A stretch of DNA of 64,000 nucleotides, taken from contig RHPI01000638.1 in NCBI GenBank assembly GCA_009103225.1, positions 743,082 to 807,081 on the forward strand, written 5' to 3'. The translations under genes were made by a program, and so were the position numbers. Positions 10,010 to 21,823 of the stretch are shown here, piece by piece (the first letter of the stretch is position 1; every line of letters starts with the position of its first letter). Source of the stretch: Chlorokybus atmophyticus (Eukaryota; Streptophyta; Chlorokybophyceae; Chlorokybales; Chlorokybaceae). The notes below the pieces were generated by a model. That model made no database searches and was not told where the DNA came from. It saw only the letters and a program-made list of their open reading frames with translations.

Positions 10010-11165
10010 TTTCATAGAATTGTTGCTGATGAGTTGTTCATCGTCGTTCATCGCCGTTGCACCTGTCGATAGGTTTGTGGGGTTTGCATGTGGTTGTCGT
10101 GTTTTGTGTCTGCAGATGTGCGCATGGACTCAGTGGACTAAGTAAGTGTTCGTTTTGCAGCAAGGGTAGATGCGCTTGAAGACAGGGCATGTGAAGTTGC
10201 TGCGTCAAGGTGCTGGCACGGACATCACGGTGAGTGCTGGAGTGGATGCGAGAAAGCGTGCACGTGTGCATGTGTATGTGTGCGCTTGCATGCGGGTTTG
10301 CGGATGTGTCCATATGCATGGTATGTTTCTGTGCAAACGTTCGCGAGCGTGCCTAGGTTTGCTGCATGTGAATGCTGTCACTGCCAGTAATGAGTACCAT
10401 GTTCGTGGCTGCTGCCAGACAAGAAGGTGCAGACTTGTAAGAACAACACACTATTGTTGGTTGACTCAAGCAGAGTTCAGTTCAACCTGAAGCCGTTTGC
10501 TATCATTGCGCAGGTAGCCCACCATTGTCCTTATGGCCATGACCCAACATACCAGTGCAACCTTGTTAAGGCGCTGCCTTCTATTGGCGTGCGGTGCAGC
10601 AACGGTGAGGAGAAGCAAGGCGGCCTGTTGGCTTGACCACTGCTGATCTATGACCGACATATGTTGTACGGTGTGGGCGTGCGTGTACAGACGGGGAAGT
10701 ATGACTTCAACCAGCCGCTAGTGGCATGGGCACTCAACTATCCGTATGGCGCCATGGGCATGGTCCACACGGTGGAGATGCATCCCGCGTGTCACACCAG
10801 ATGCTCACAGCCCCACACACGTGCATCCGCGTGCGCACGCAGGCAGTTGCATGTCAACATGCGGATGTTGCTGTTGGCTACAGCAAGCACTGCAACTCTC
10901 TGCATGGCTGGCTGTAGCACCACGAGTCTTGCCTGTGTGGGTCGACATCAACAACAACGCCTCGCGCAATATGTTCTTGCAACTGGTAAGAAGCCTGCCT
11001 GCGCTGCGCTGCAGACCTGTTGCTTTTGGGTTGACGTTGATGAGGCATCCAGTGAAAGTGTGCCAACTGCAGCTTGGTGCTGCTATTGTTGTTGCGTGGC
11101 AGGGATTTGTGATGGACGGCGTTTGTGTCACTGGGGTTGACAGCAAACTTAGTGACCCAGCGCAG
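10010..11165 (+). pseudogene. Decayed GNAT/FR47-like acetyltransferase gene (third copy, opposite strand)
   Basis: Exon remnants match, in order, exons 2 (end) to 8 of the intact minus-strand copies at 50554-52823 and 58484-60680. The pieces are a damaged VADEL segment (~10018), DRHVKLLRQGAGTD (~10180), a short remnant of exon 4 (~10410), VAHHCPYGHDP and GVRCSNGE (~10515-10610), YDFNQPLVAW and PYGAMGMVHTVE (~10697-10775), VWVDINNNASRNMFLQLV (~10940), and GFVMDGVC (~11100). Exon 1 and most of exons 2 and 4 are missing, and the acetyl-CoA-binding part of exon 7 is scrambled. It is inverted relative to the other two copies. Confidence 0.75.
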
Positions 11166-11451
11166 TAATGATGCATTTGGCTGCCCACCTGTCAGATATA
11201 CACGCGCAGGGGTGCGCGTTGCCTGGCCCGACGCGGCGCGGCCCCGCGGCGCTGCTTGGCAAGCAGGCAGCGCTGCTTGGCAAGCAACCAGCGCGCGAAA
11301 CTTCGCAGCAGCAAACTGCGTAGCATGTATGCAAGCAGGCAGCAGACGCCTGCGCCACAGCGGCAGCGGGGCCTCTCTCTCCCTCTCTCTCCGCTGGGCT
11401 GCTGGAGACTAACTGACGGGCAGCAAAGCCAACCCCCGCAGCCCCGCGGCG
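11166..11451 (+). promoter_or_regulatory. GC-rich upstream region of the LRR gene
   Basis: This stretch is GC-rich and repetitive (GCGGCGC and GGCAAGCAGCGC-like units, then CTCTCT). No convincing open frame or TATA box is seen. It lies just before the signal-peptide ATG at 11452, so it is the likely promoter and 5' leader. Confidence 0.35.
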
Positions 11452-14400
11452 ATGGCGGCCTCAGGGGGGCCTCTTCTGCCGCTGCTGCTGCCAGTGCTGC
11501 TGCTGCTGCTGCTGCTCGGTTCAGGTAAGAGCTGCTGCTGCTGCTGCGCATCAGCACCCTGAGGCAGTGTGCTAACACGACTGTGGCGTGTCTGCTTGCT
11601 GCGCGCAGCCGAGGCGTCCGTCCCGTCTCTTGCAAGCGCCAGGAAAGTAAGTGCGCAGCTCTCCCGCTGCTGTTTTCTGTTGCTGCTCCACACCCATCCC
11701 CATGCCCATGCCACAGCACGTCGCCTAGCGGCTTGCGTTGCACGACAGCCTTGTTGCATGGACACGGTGTTGCACGTCCGTCGCACTCACGCTTTGTTTG
11801 CTGCAACGACTGCAGGGTTGGGTCTCCAGAAATTTCAGGCGGCTGTGTTCACCGGGATCCCCGGCTGGCCCGACTTGAGCACGACTGACTACGACCCCTG
11901 CAATCTGGATGGCATAACCTGCACATCATCGGGAGTCACCAAGATGTAAGCAAGCAAGCTCGCTCTAGTGTGTGCTAGTTGGCTTCTTCTAAGCCGTCTG
12001 CCATCGCGGCATCACCCCAGTCGAGCTCACAAACCAACGTGATGATGCATGGCTTGTCTTATAGGTCCTTGCCTTCCTATGGCTTACGAAACGACCAGCC
12101 CTTGACCGGTCTCGACGACCTCGTCAATCTAGAAACACTGTGAGTGCTCCTGTTTTTGTATGTACACCGAATTGCTCAGCAGATTGCTTGCAATGTAGAG
12201 TGCTTTCACCGGAATCGCGTGAGCGGCATTGGCCGGGGGACAAGCCCCACGCGACAGTCATTTGTTCCACCTGCAGCACTTACCCTTGTTGCATGCGCAG
12301 GAAGTTGCAGCAACAATTGACAGGACCCTTGCCTGATTTGCAGCTACTCACCAAGTTGGTTACCCTGTAAGTGTTGATGTCGAGTATGCTTAGCATTGCG
12401 CTGTCGGTCGTGCTTTGTGTAGCATACCACTGCACATGGACTCTTGTCCGTTCCATCACATATCCTAATGGATACATACACGCGCAGGGATTTATCCGGG
12501 AATACGTTTACGGGACCAATACCAAGCACATGGGGTAGCCTGACCGCTTTGCAAGACATGTGAGTTATAGACACGTTGTGTTGCAACATCCTTGCAAGTG
12601 GACCCGTTGGCTTTGACATGGGGGATGGACCAGCTGATGCGCATGTACATGCATATGCAGACGTCTTGTTGAAAACCAGCTGTCCGGACCACTGCCGAGC
12701 ACACTGAGCAAGCTTGTCAACCTTAAGATTATGTAAGTTGTGACTACATGTTGTTTGTTACAACATGCCAGTTTAAGTGTGGAGGCTGTGAGCTCGAGTG
12801 TGCAGTTCGCACTCTGAGGTGTCAGTTATGTGGACCAGTCCGCTCTTGTGACAGATGTTGCCACATGTGTGCATATCAATTGGTGGGCTGATACGCGCAT
12901 TTATGCGAAGGTTGATTGATTATAATGGCATATGCGGAGCTGTTCCTGTTTGGAGCACCAGTGTGTACTTTAGTTGCCAATTCACTCTCATCGGATATCC
13001 TTGCCCTCCTTCCCCCTCGCCCCCTCCGCCTCCTCCTTCCCCTCCTCCACCTCCGCCCTCTCCTCCACCTCCGCCCTCTCCTCCAAGTAAGAACGTCCAG
13101 TCGTTGAGCGCTCGAGTGACTGCTGGCAAGTGTCAGCTGTCGTACGCTGCTACTCTGTGCTCACAGTTTTGCTTGGCGCACTAAAATGTCCGCTTTGCGT
13201 GCAGCCCGTCCGGCGTCTGCCGCAACTGTCAAAGAAAGTAAGTAGTAGCTTGCCTGTCTGCCATATGTGTACAATGTGTCACAGCGTAGCGCTCTGGGCT
13301 TTGCATGGACACCAGCATGCGGTTGTGTTCTGCCACACACGCACAGTGCTCACTCACACACGCTGTTGTCGGTGGCAGTGGCGGGCCTTCGGTCGTTGCA
13401 AGCGGCCATCTTCTTCTATGAGTATGATGAATACTACAACAGGCAATTGGTGAGAGGCATCGATGGTTGGCCTGATCTCGCCGCGCTACCCGACGACTAC
13501 GACGCATGCACCTTCCTCACTTGCGATGGCGGAGTCATTACCCAATTGTGAGCACGTTTGTGTGCTGGTTGTTTACACTCATACACTTGTTTGTCGTGTC
13601 GTGTACACCTATACTATAGTGTCGTGGCTGAACTCAACCCTTACCATCAATGCGTGCCCTTCAGAGATTGGAGTCCGACTCGTAGTTCACCCGACCCTAG
13701 AACAAGACTTTACAACGACAAGCCCTTAACCGGACTCAACAACCTCGTCAACCTTCAATACTTGTAAGTGTGCTTCACATATACAACGAATCATTAAGTA
13801 GAGCTCTTGCAGAATCATGATATGAAGAGTGTAACGGCGCTGTTATTGGTTGAGTGCGTCGCTTTCGAGGCAGGCCACATGCATTGTGCATCATTGCAAC
13901 TTGCAGCAACCAACATTGTTGCGCAGAGACTTGGACAATTGTTACTTCGGTGGGCCCTTGCCTACGCTCAGCCAACTCACCAACTTGACTTACTTGTAAG
14001 TGTTCCATGTGCAACTACTGTACCTACCCTGAAAGGTCATGCACAACGCAACGTGCGAGTGCTTATCGAGCATCGCATGGCATGCGATGCAGGGATCTCG
14101 GTGGGAATTATTTCAACGGATCGTTGCCATCGGAGTGGGGTAGCTTCATCAAGTTACAAGCCTTGTAAGACCTTGGTTGATTTCTATCTCAACGATTTGC
14201 TTGTTGTGCATATGCAACGCCTTGATACAAAGCAATTGCTAATGCGCAGGAGGATTGGCAATGGTGATAACAACCTTTTTGGGCCGTTGCCAAGCACATG
14301 GAGCAACTTAGTCAACCTGCAACACATGTAAGTTATCATTGTGCAGCATGTCACACCGCTACATTACACAGTAAAATGCACCCATGGGCGTTCACCACAT

Positions 14401-15693
14401 GGATATGATATTGCTTACACATATAACAACGCGTACAGGGACCTTGCATTCGCCGGACTTTCAGGACCCTTGCCGAGTACATTGGGCAATCTAGTTAGCC
14501 TCCAAACCTTGTAAGTTCACCCGGTAACGAGAGGTTACAGTTTGCAACAATGTCTCATTACGTAACACCGGACATACCCTCGTGCGCTGCCATCACATCA
14601 TGTATTGTTGATTGACATGCATGTATGTGCAGGAGCCTTGAAGGAAACAACTTTGTCGGATCGGTGCCAAGCACGTTTGGCAACTTCATCAACCTCAATT
14701 CTCTGTGAGTTGTGACCATGCATCATACCGTCATTGCACAACGCATGGCGTGATGCACTCCTAGGACTTGTCAAGGTTTCCCTATATGACAAGTCATATG
14801 GACATGCATGCATACATACATGACTCTGTACAAACAGCTGATTAGACCGTTGCAACGGAGCATTGCATACTACTGACACACACTCGTATGCTTCCATTAC
14901 AAGTGTTGTTGATTGACATGCATGTGCAGGGACCTCTCTAACAACAAACTTAAAGGATCCGTGCCAAGCACATTAGGCAACTTGATCAACCTCGACACTC
15001 TGTAAGTTGCGACCATGCATCTCATTATTATTGCTCAACATATGCCTCTTAGGTCTGTCGAAGGTTGTTTTATCTGACAAGTCACGGTGATACATGCGTA
15101 TATATACAGGGGATTGTACGGCAACCAGCTTGTTGGACCGTTGCCACGGAGATTGAGCAACCTAACGAAGCTCACATATATGTAAGTTGTATTGTGCAAT
15201 GCACATTGTGTCGTAGCTGCCAATCATCATGTGTTGCACCATTGTGCTTTCACTTCAAGTTGTATGCTCGTGTATGCATGCAATCTAAGATAAGATGTGC
15301 AGCGACGTATCCGACAACCAAGGGCTATGCGGCAACATCCCCCCGTTTGGAAGTGCGGTATACATAAACTACTCCAACACTGGCCTTGGCAGTCCCTGCC
15401 CATTGCCTCCCCCTCCCCCACCCCGTCGTTCTCCCCCTCCTCCTCCTCCAAGACCTTCCCCGCCGCCTCCTCCTCCTCGTCGTTCTCCACCTCCTCCTCC
15501 TCCAAGACCTTCCCCACCTCCTCCTCCTCGTCGTTCTCCACCTCCTCCTCCTCCTCCTAGACCTTCCCCGCCTCCTCCTCCTCGCTCTCCGCCTGTGATC
15601 CGTTCCCCTCCGCCGCCCCCGACAGCCTCCCCGCCTCCTTCTCCTCCTTCTCCTTCTCCTTCTCCCTCGCCGAGGCGTCCACCACCTCCCTAA
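11452..15693 (+). CDS. Secreted LRR/polyproline (LRR-extensin-like) protein, 19 exons, 631 aa
   Basis: Exons by GT-AG borders: 11452-11524, 11614-11646, 11816-11945, 12065-12139, 12301-12366, 12488-12559, 12661-12732, 12911-13086, 13205-13237, 13379-13547, 13665-13763, 13927-13995, 14093-14164, 14250-14327, 14439-14510, 14633-14704, 14930-15001, 15110-15181, 15303-15693. Their sum is 1896 nt, in frame throughout. The protein has a Leu-rich signal peptide (1-24), an LRR N-cap with a Cys pair, about four plant-type LRRs (LxGPLPxxLxxLxxL), a cap with CGAVPVW and a Pro/Ser linker. A second N-cap, about nine LRRs, a cap with GLCGNIPPFG and a ~95-residue Pro-rich tail of PPPPPPRRS-like units follow. 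No transmembrane or kinase segment follows, so it is probably a hydroxyproline-rich wall or matrix protein. The acceptor of exon 2 is the least certain; a two-gene reading split near 13187 is possible. Confidence 0.85.
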
Positions 15694-15729
15694 TCATCCT
15701 GTCATTCTCCGTTCTACACGTATGGGAGT

Positions 15730-16250
15730 ATGGCAGTTGTTGAGATCAGGGATCTGATTAGCCACGTGAGTAGCAGCCAGAGTTCTTGCGGCTTATTCTC
15801 CCTTGTGAAGTGGCTCATATTTCGCATGCTTTTTCCCCGAGACTTGGCAGGTATCTACTGTTTCCCTTCCATGCGTTGGCCAGTGCCCTTCATGCCTGTA
15901 GGTTTGTGGATGTGGTGGTGTTTTTGGCGACTTGTACTAGCTGTGGATATTGAACTCGAACCCAGCTCCTGATGCAGTTTATCCCTCTCACACTTTCCGC
16001 TGCCTGCATTGGAGTGTTGGAGGTCTCATGAAACGCGGGGTGCGCGACAAACTCGACTCTCTGCTCCAAGCCAATAATAAACATGTAGCGGTCCTTTCAG
16101 AAACACAGCGCTCTCCGCCCGCAGCACACAAGAACAAGCTGGGTAACGAGATCATGTGCTTTGCCGAGACGCCGGGCTGGGCGGCTTGGAGGCTGACCAG
16201 GAGGAGGAGGAGGAGCAAGAAGGTCATGCAACAGTGTGACTCGAAGCTTT
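15730..16250 (+). mobile_element. LINE (non-LTR retrotransposon) endonuclease fragment
   Basis: From ~15995 the frame reads LHWSVGGLMKRGVRDKLDSL then HVAVLSETQ, the start of an apurinic-like endonuclease domain (NVGGL...ILxETH pattern) of CR1/L2-type LINEs. Just upstream is LAVDIELEPSS in one frame and NSNPAP in the next, resembling a broken 2A-like peptide (DxExNPGP), a feature known before the endonuclease of some LINEs. The domain ends abruptly in a basic, Arg-rich stretch near 16200. No reverse transcriptase is present. Confidence 0.6.
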
Positions 16251-16700
16251 CACTTGCACAACTGACTGGCGAACCACAGCCCCCCCTCCCCCCTCCTAAC
16301 AATGCTCGCGCGTGCTTACGAACAAAAGCACACACGCACATGTTTACGCAGAATCTCACAGACAGACCTGGACATACTTGTGCAGTTGATCCTGAGATGA
16401 AGCCTGCAAAGTAGCAAGGCCAACCAAGCCAAGAGTAGCATGCCAAAGCCAAGAAAGGCAACAAGTGGTGTGGGCATACGCACTCGCTGCAGCACACATC
16501 AGTAGTCGCGGAGTCCAACATTTGGTACAAGTGCTTTGTTCCAAGTATTTGATGCACAAGAGATGTTGATTGGCTGCATCATGGGTTGTGTACACGGGCC
16601 TACATTCTTTTCGTGCATCCCTGCATGCGCATGCATGCGCGTTATACTGCAACTTGTGTAGGACATGCATTGGATGAGGGTGGTTGTCAAGCGCGTACGG
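16153..16700 (+). repeat. Dispersed LINE-associated repeat, copy 2
   Basis: This is homologous in blocks to 9255-9840 on the same strand, with shared segments in the same order and short insertions. It continues directly from the LINE endonuclease fragment. No intact frame is present. Confidence 0.5.
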
Positions 16701-17226
16701 TCACGCATACAAAGGCTACCGCCAACATAGCAACAGTTTCCACTAGGTGCAAGTACTCGTGTGATTCAACTCTACTCAGCCAGTCTTCTTATGATTGTCA
16801 TTGCGTGCTCCCCGCCGCTGTGTTTGGCTGAAATGCACTACCTTTAACACGCTGCCTACCCAATTCTTGTGAGCTTTTGACACTCTGCCAGCAAGAAGTA
16901 CACCAAAGCCAAGTGGGCCCCCTTGTTATAAGCACGCCAGCCATCAACAGCAGCAATGTCCAATAACCTCTTTACTGTCAGTTATTTGTGGGCATACAAT
17001 ACGCCTGCCATTTCACGAAACAAGAAAAGTGACTGAATTTGTACCCCAACTTTCAAAGTCATAGTTGAGGCAGTCTTGCTTGTGTGTGTGGTAACACCAG
17101 CCCTGGCTATGCACCTCAATCCAAACCAAGCCGCTACACGTTGGTGCTTGAGGAGGAAACACAAACAGCAGGAGGCCTGGAAGGCAACATCAACAGTCCC
17201 ATCCACCGCTGGCTGGCCCGTGTGTC
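16701..17226. other. No gene seen (3' flank of mnmE)
   Basis: No coding potential was recognised on either strand. The stretch lies beyond the LINE fragment and downstream of the mnmE stop, so it probably includes the mnmE 3' UTR. Confidence 0.4.
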
Positions 17227-18865
17227 TCACTTCCCAATGCAGAAGCGGCTGAATATCACATTGAGCACGTCCTCGGTGACGTCCTCGCCGGTTATTTGTC
17301 CGAGCGCGAGGGCGGCCTCGCGCAGGTCGATCGTCCAGAAGTCCACGGGCAGATCCTGCTCCACGCTGCTACGCAGACGCTGCAGCGCAGCGCGCGCCCG
17401 CACAAGCGCCTCAGTCTGCCTCTGCTCATGCAAACACAACCCGACATGAACCCAACATGTTGGAGATGATGGTACCATCGCGCACACCGCATCTTGCTGG
17501 GATGGGGAACAAAGCTTTGCATGCCAATGTGTCACAGTTTCCTGGTGCTGTATTGCGTCGGTATGGCGGTGCGTTGTGTTGTTAAGTTGATTTGAGTGGT
17601 GTTGCTGTGCGTTGCGTTGTATTCAGTGTGTTGTGTCCAGTTGTGTATGTCTTGAAACCTCACCTCATTGACGGCCCACGCCGCCCCGCCTTCTTCCGTC
17701 CGTCCCGCGCCAACGATGTCCAGTAACGCAGCCTCAAGCGCGTCAATGCCGTCGCCTGTGGCGGCGCTGAGTGGCACCACCGCCGCGACAGAGGATTCGT
17801 TGGGGACGCTCACGCCGGCCGCGGACGCGCGGTCCACCTTGTTGATGGCCAACACCACGGGCGCGGCACTTCTTAGATGGGAAGAGGAGGAGGAGGATGT
17901 GGGGTCGGGTTGTTGTTGGTCCCGCTCCAAGACTGAAACTGGGGTGTTCCTTGGCTCGGCCCCTTCAACATCTGCATGCGTACATGTATATGTGGAAGTG
18001 CGCGTGCATAAACACGCATACACACACACACGTACGTGCACACGCACGTACGCGCGCGCACGCACACACACAACCAAACAACATCCCATACACAGCTTCA
18101 GGCCACACTCCTGCAATGCAACACACATTGCGCAAACGTACCCATTGACTTGTATAACTTTGGAGCGAGTGACATGGGACCGGCTAGTTTGCCAGAGGAC
18201 TCCATGTTGGCATCCTCATTATCGACGTCATTGACAAAGAGGGCTCTGTGGATTTTGCCGTCATCTTCAGTCCATCCGTCCTCTGCGCTGACAACAAGCA
18301 CCACCACATCCGCACGCAAAGCTGCCTCGCGAGACCTCTCCACGCCTGATGCAACCACATCGTGTCAACGAATGCGAAACAAAGAGCATGGACAAGTTGC
18401 CCATGGATCTGCACGCACATCAAGGTGTTACACAAGCACATGCATACACGCACGCATTCAGACATGCACGCATACACACCCACATGTACGCATCAACACA
18501 TGCCCACACGTGCACGCGTGCTCACGCATGCCGACGTTCACATGCATACACATGTACACGCCCGCATGCACCAGATACCAGCCCGCGCGTACGCGCTTTC
18601 CCACCTATCCGTTCCACTGTGTCGGTGGTGTCCCGTATGCCGGCTGTGTCGAGCAGTCGCACTGGGATGCCGTTGACCACGACGCCGGCCTCCACGACAT
18701 CGCGCGTGGTGCCGGGGATGTCCGTCACGATCGCGCGAGAACTCTGACTCCACTTGTTCAGAAGACTGGACTTGCCGACATTGGGACGACCCACCAAAGC
18801 AACCTGCAAGACATTGGGGTTTGTTGAGGTTGATGTCGTTGTTGTGTTGTGGCTGCTGCTGCTGT

Positions 18866-18899
<34 letters not shown>

Positions 18900-21502
18900 C
18901 CATCATCATTGTTGTTGTTGTTGTTGTTGTTGTCGTTGCTGCTGTTGTTGTTTTTAGCCTTATTGCTCTTGCTCTAGCTGACATCATCGCTGTTGTTCTT
19001 GTTGTGCTTGTTCTTCACAAAGCAATACTCTACCTCCAGTCCCGCCTGCAGCAGGTGTCCCCTCTTCGCGGTCGCGAGCATGTCGTCGACGCGTCGCGTG
19101 AGCGCGCGCATGCGCTCGACGAGGTTGGGGACGTCCAGGTCGGGCAGCTCGTCGTCGAAGTCGATGCGGGCTTCGAACTCCGCCAGCAGGTCGATGCACT
19201 CGGTGCGGAGAGAGGAGACGGCCTCGGCGATCCCACCCTGGAAAGAGGTAAGGTAGTCATATTTTCAGAAACAACATGCACAACCTCAACGGGCACATGC
19301 GCATTGAGTAGGTAGCTCATGCGGACAACGGAGGATTCGCACACATACATACTGATGTGCGCGATTGTGCACACACGCATGTACACGCGCACACTCTCTC
19401 GCACATCAGTGGCGGCACACACTTGTACACGCACACACGCGCATGCAAACACGCACATACACATACACATGTGCGGGCGCTCTCTGACGTGTGCGCATAC
19501 AGTAATATGCACGCAGGCTCACACATTTGCATGCGTGTGTGTATGCGTGCGTGCGCATGTGGCGCTGCATGTCGGGCACACGCTCACCTTCATTGCTGAG
19601 AGTGCGCTGGCGGCGGCTTGCGAGGTGCGAGCGGAAACCAGCTGCTGCACGCTCTCCGCTTGCGATAGGTCCAGGCGGCCATTCAGAAAAGCGCGCATGG
19701 TGAACTCCCCTGCCAGGCACAAACACACGTGTTGGCTGTGTGACATCGCACTCTCATCAACGGGTACTCGTGAACAGGCACGCTATGACGGGGTGTGCAA
19801 TGCATGACTGTATCACGCATATGCTGTACATACGCACCAGCTCTGTCACAACACACATATACTCATCGAGTCAACTTACCCTAATAAGCTATGTGAATGA
19901 ATGCTACGTATGCTATGTATGCTATTCACAGCTTCACGTGCATGTATGCGTCAATTACTTGGTTCAAAGGGTTGAAGAGAGAGTACCAGGCCGTGCCAGT
20001 CGCGCTCCTGCGCGCAGGCAGACGTCGAGCACCCGCCGCGCGCAAACCGGACCACCGTGGCCCTGGAGCTCCACCACGTCCTCGCGCGTGTACGAACGCG
20101 GCGCGAGCATCGGCAACAACAACACCTGTGGAGAGAAAAGTGGGGACAAAAGCACATGAGGAAAGGGCTAACACACATACACGCGTGTACCAACACACAA
20201 GCCACACATGCATGCAGTACCCATGCACGCGCACACAAATCCACACAAACGCACATGTGCACAGGCACACATGGGCACGCATACGCGTATGTGTGTTTGA
20301 AACGCATACATGGGGGGTGGAGTGTGACATGTAATACGTGTGTTTTGAGCTCATATACACGCGCACACGCACGCTTACACCAACACCCACATCCCCACCC
20401 CCCCCCACCCCCCATCCTCTCCTCACCTCATCCACCATCTCCCCCGTCTCAAAGTCCACCACACTCCCGTACACCACGCGGTGGCTGCGCATGCGCCACC
20501 CGATGCTTCCCGAACCGTGCCGGAAGACTCTTTGTGCTATGGCTTGGGCGTCGGGTCCCGACAGCCGCACGATCGCGACGCTGCCGGGAGAGAGGGAGGA
20601 GACGGAGACGGGGGTCACGATGGAGGCGATGGTGTCGGAATCGTAGGTTGGACTGTGGTGTTGGGTAGCATTGTCGCCTGGGCATGATTGTAAGCATAGT
20701 TGGGTGACACACCTAGTTGGTCAACAGGAGACATACGAGCGTGCGCACGTGCTTGCATGCACATGTGTATTCATGCGGTGTGCAATGCATCGACAAGAGT
20801 GTGCGTGCCTGCACACGCACGCACGCAAGCTGACCACACATATGTCTTGTGGTGGTTGTTCAGCTTACATGCTTGCATATAATCGCCAAAGCAAGCATAC
20901 AAACACAATCAGGTCATGATGCTCGCACGGCGGCAAGGAGAGATGGCATGTTATGACTGCTGACGTGATTGCCAAAAGCACGATTGAATAGAAAAGTTAC
21001 CTGAGTCTGAGTGCGGCTGCCTCGAGGCACTTGTTATGTTTTGCTGCGCTACACGTTGACTTTGAACTCTATGCTTTCTGAGCAACGCACAATCCGTGCC
21101 CGCTCCCCAGCGCAAGCCACTGTTTCTGCATAACATCTGTTGCTTGTTGCAATGCCTGCACACATACGAACAACTGTTGTTGTTGTTATCGAGCACACCT
21201 GATCGAACTGCGTCGCATGCAGCGCACGCAAGTTGAGTGTGCATGCATACACAGGTGCGAAGGAGGAGGAAAAACAAGGTCCTCGTTACGAATATAACAG
21301 CAAACGAAATCAACAGCAAGGAATGCTCATGTCAGCAAGCCACCGGTGACAAAATGACTTGTTTGCGCGGAATACGCTGCTCTGCATTTGGCATCTTTTA
21401 CCTGTTATGTTTGCAGCCCGGCCTTGCTGGACTCAGCGCTGTCAGTGCTGTGAGCATGGCCATCCTTGGCAGTGGCAAAGCGGCCGCCATTGAAGAACCC
21501 AT
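17227..21502 (-). CDS. mnmE: tRNA uridine-5-carboxymethylaminomethyl modification GTPase MnmE (TrmE), organellar
   Basis: MnmE with MnmG modifies the wobble uridine of certain tRNAs; a nuclear algal copy should act in plastid or mitochondrion. Exons on the minus strand: 21502-21402 (Ala/Arg-rich, likely transit peptide), 20652-20427, 20125-19987, 19709-19588, 19237-19034, 18803-18605, 18345-18142, ~17872-17664, 17421-17227. Seen in order: N-terminal folate-binding domain with DTIASIVTP and [16 protein letters not shown]; helical domain with [20 protein letters not shown]1 [14 protein letters not shown]2-like PGTTRD; G3 DTAGIRD; G4 NKVD; C-terminal FSRFCIGK with the conserved Cys. Exon 1 and the border before the NKVD exon are the weak points: phase 1 leaves exon 7, while the visible acceptors before NKVD require phase 2. 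Confidence 0.85.
18866..18952. repeat. Trinucleotide repeats (ATC)n and (GTT)n in an mnmE intron
   Basis: A run of CAT/ATC units is followed by CCATCATCAT and then a run of GTT units. It lies in the intron between the exon ending at 19034 and the G-domain exon starting at 18803. It is simple microsatellite sequence. Confidence 0.8.
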
Positions 21503-21529
21503 GCTGCTGGCACCAACTTCTGGACTGTA

Positions 21530-21790
21530 GACCTTGTGGTTCACATCAAGTAAGCTACCAGTGGAAGGGAGCAATCTCAGAGGCGGCGCTTAGACAGCTT
21601 CATAGCTTCAATCGCACAGTTCTGAGCCTTCCCACACACCCTGAGACAACCTCTCCACAAGCAGCATTCCTGACCCCGTGAAAGAGCTTGCTGCCGCCTC
21701 GCTCTCAGCTCAGCTGTGACGAGATGTTATCAGCGTCGCTACTGACATGCGAGACGTCCGTAGGAACGCCTCTCTTCTCCGTCGACTACA

Positions 21791-21823
<33 letters not shown>

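Noticed and set aside
11192-11806. 204-codon minus-strand frame over the LRR gene 5' end
   Set aside because: It overlaps the signal-peptide exon and GC-rich leader, has no recognisable domain, and the plus-strand model is complete with signal peptide and phased exons.
15227-15693. Minus-strand Glu-rich frame opposite the proline tail
   Set aside because: It is the antisense of the CCT/CCC repeats of the LRR gene's last exon, which is in frame with 18 upstream exons.
18000-18080. CRISPR-like spaced repeats in mnmE introns
   Set aside because: The repeats are simple CA/CG dinucleotide tracts without constant-length spacers, and the DNA is nuclear eukaryotic.
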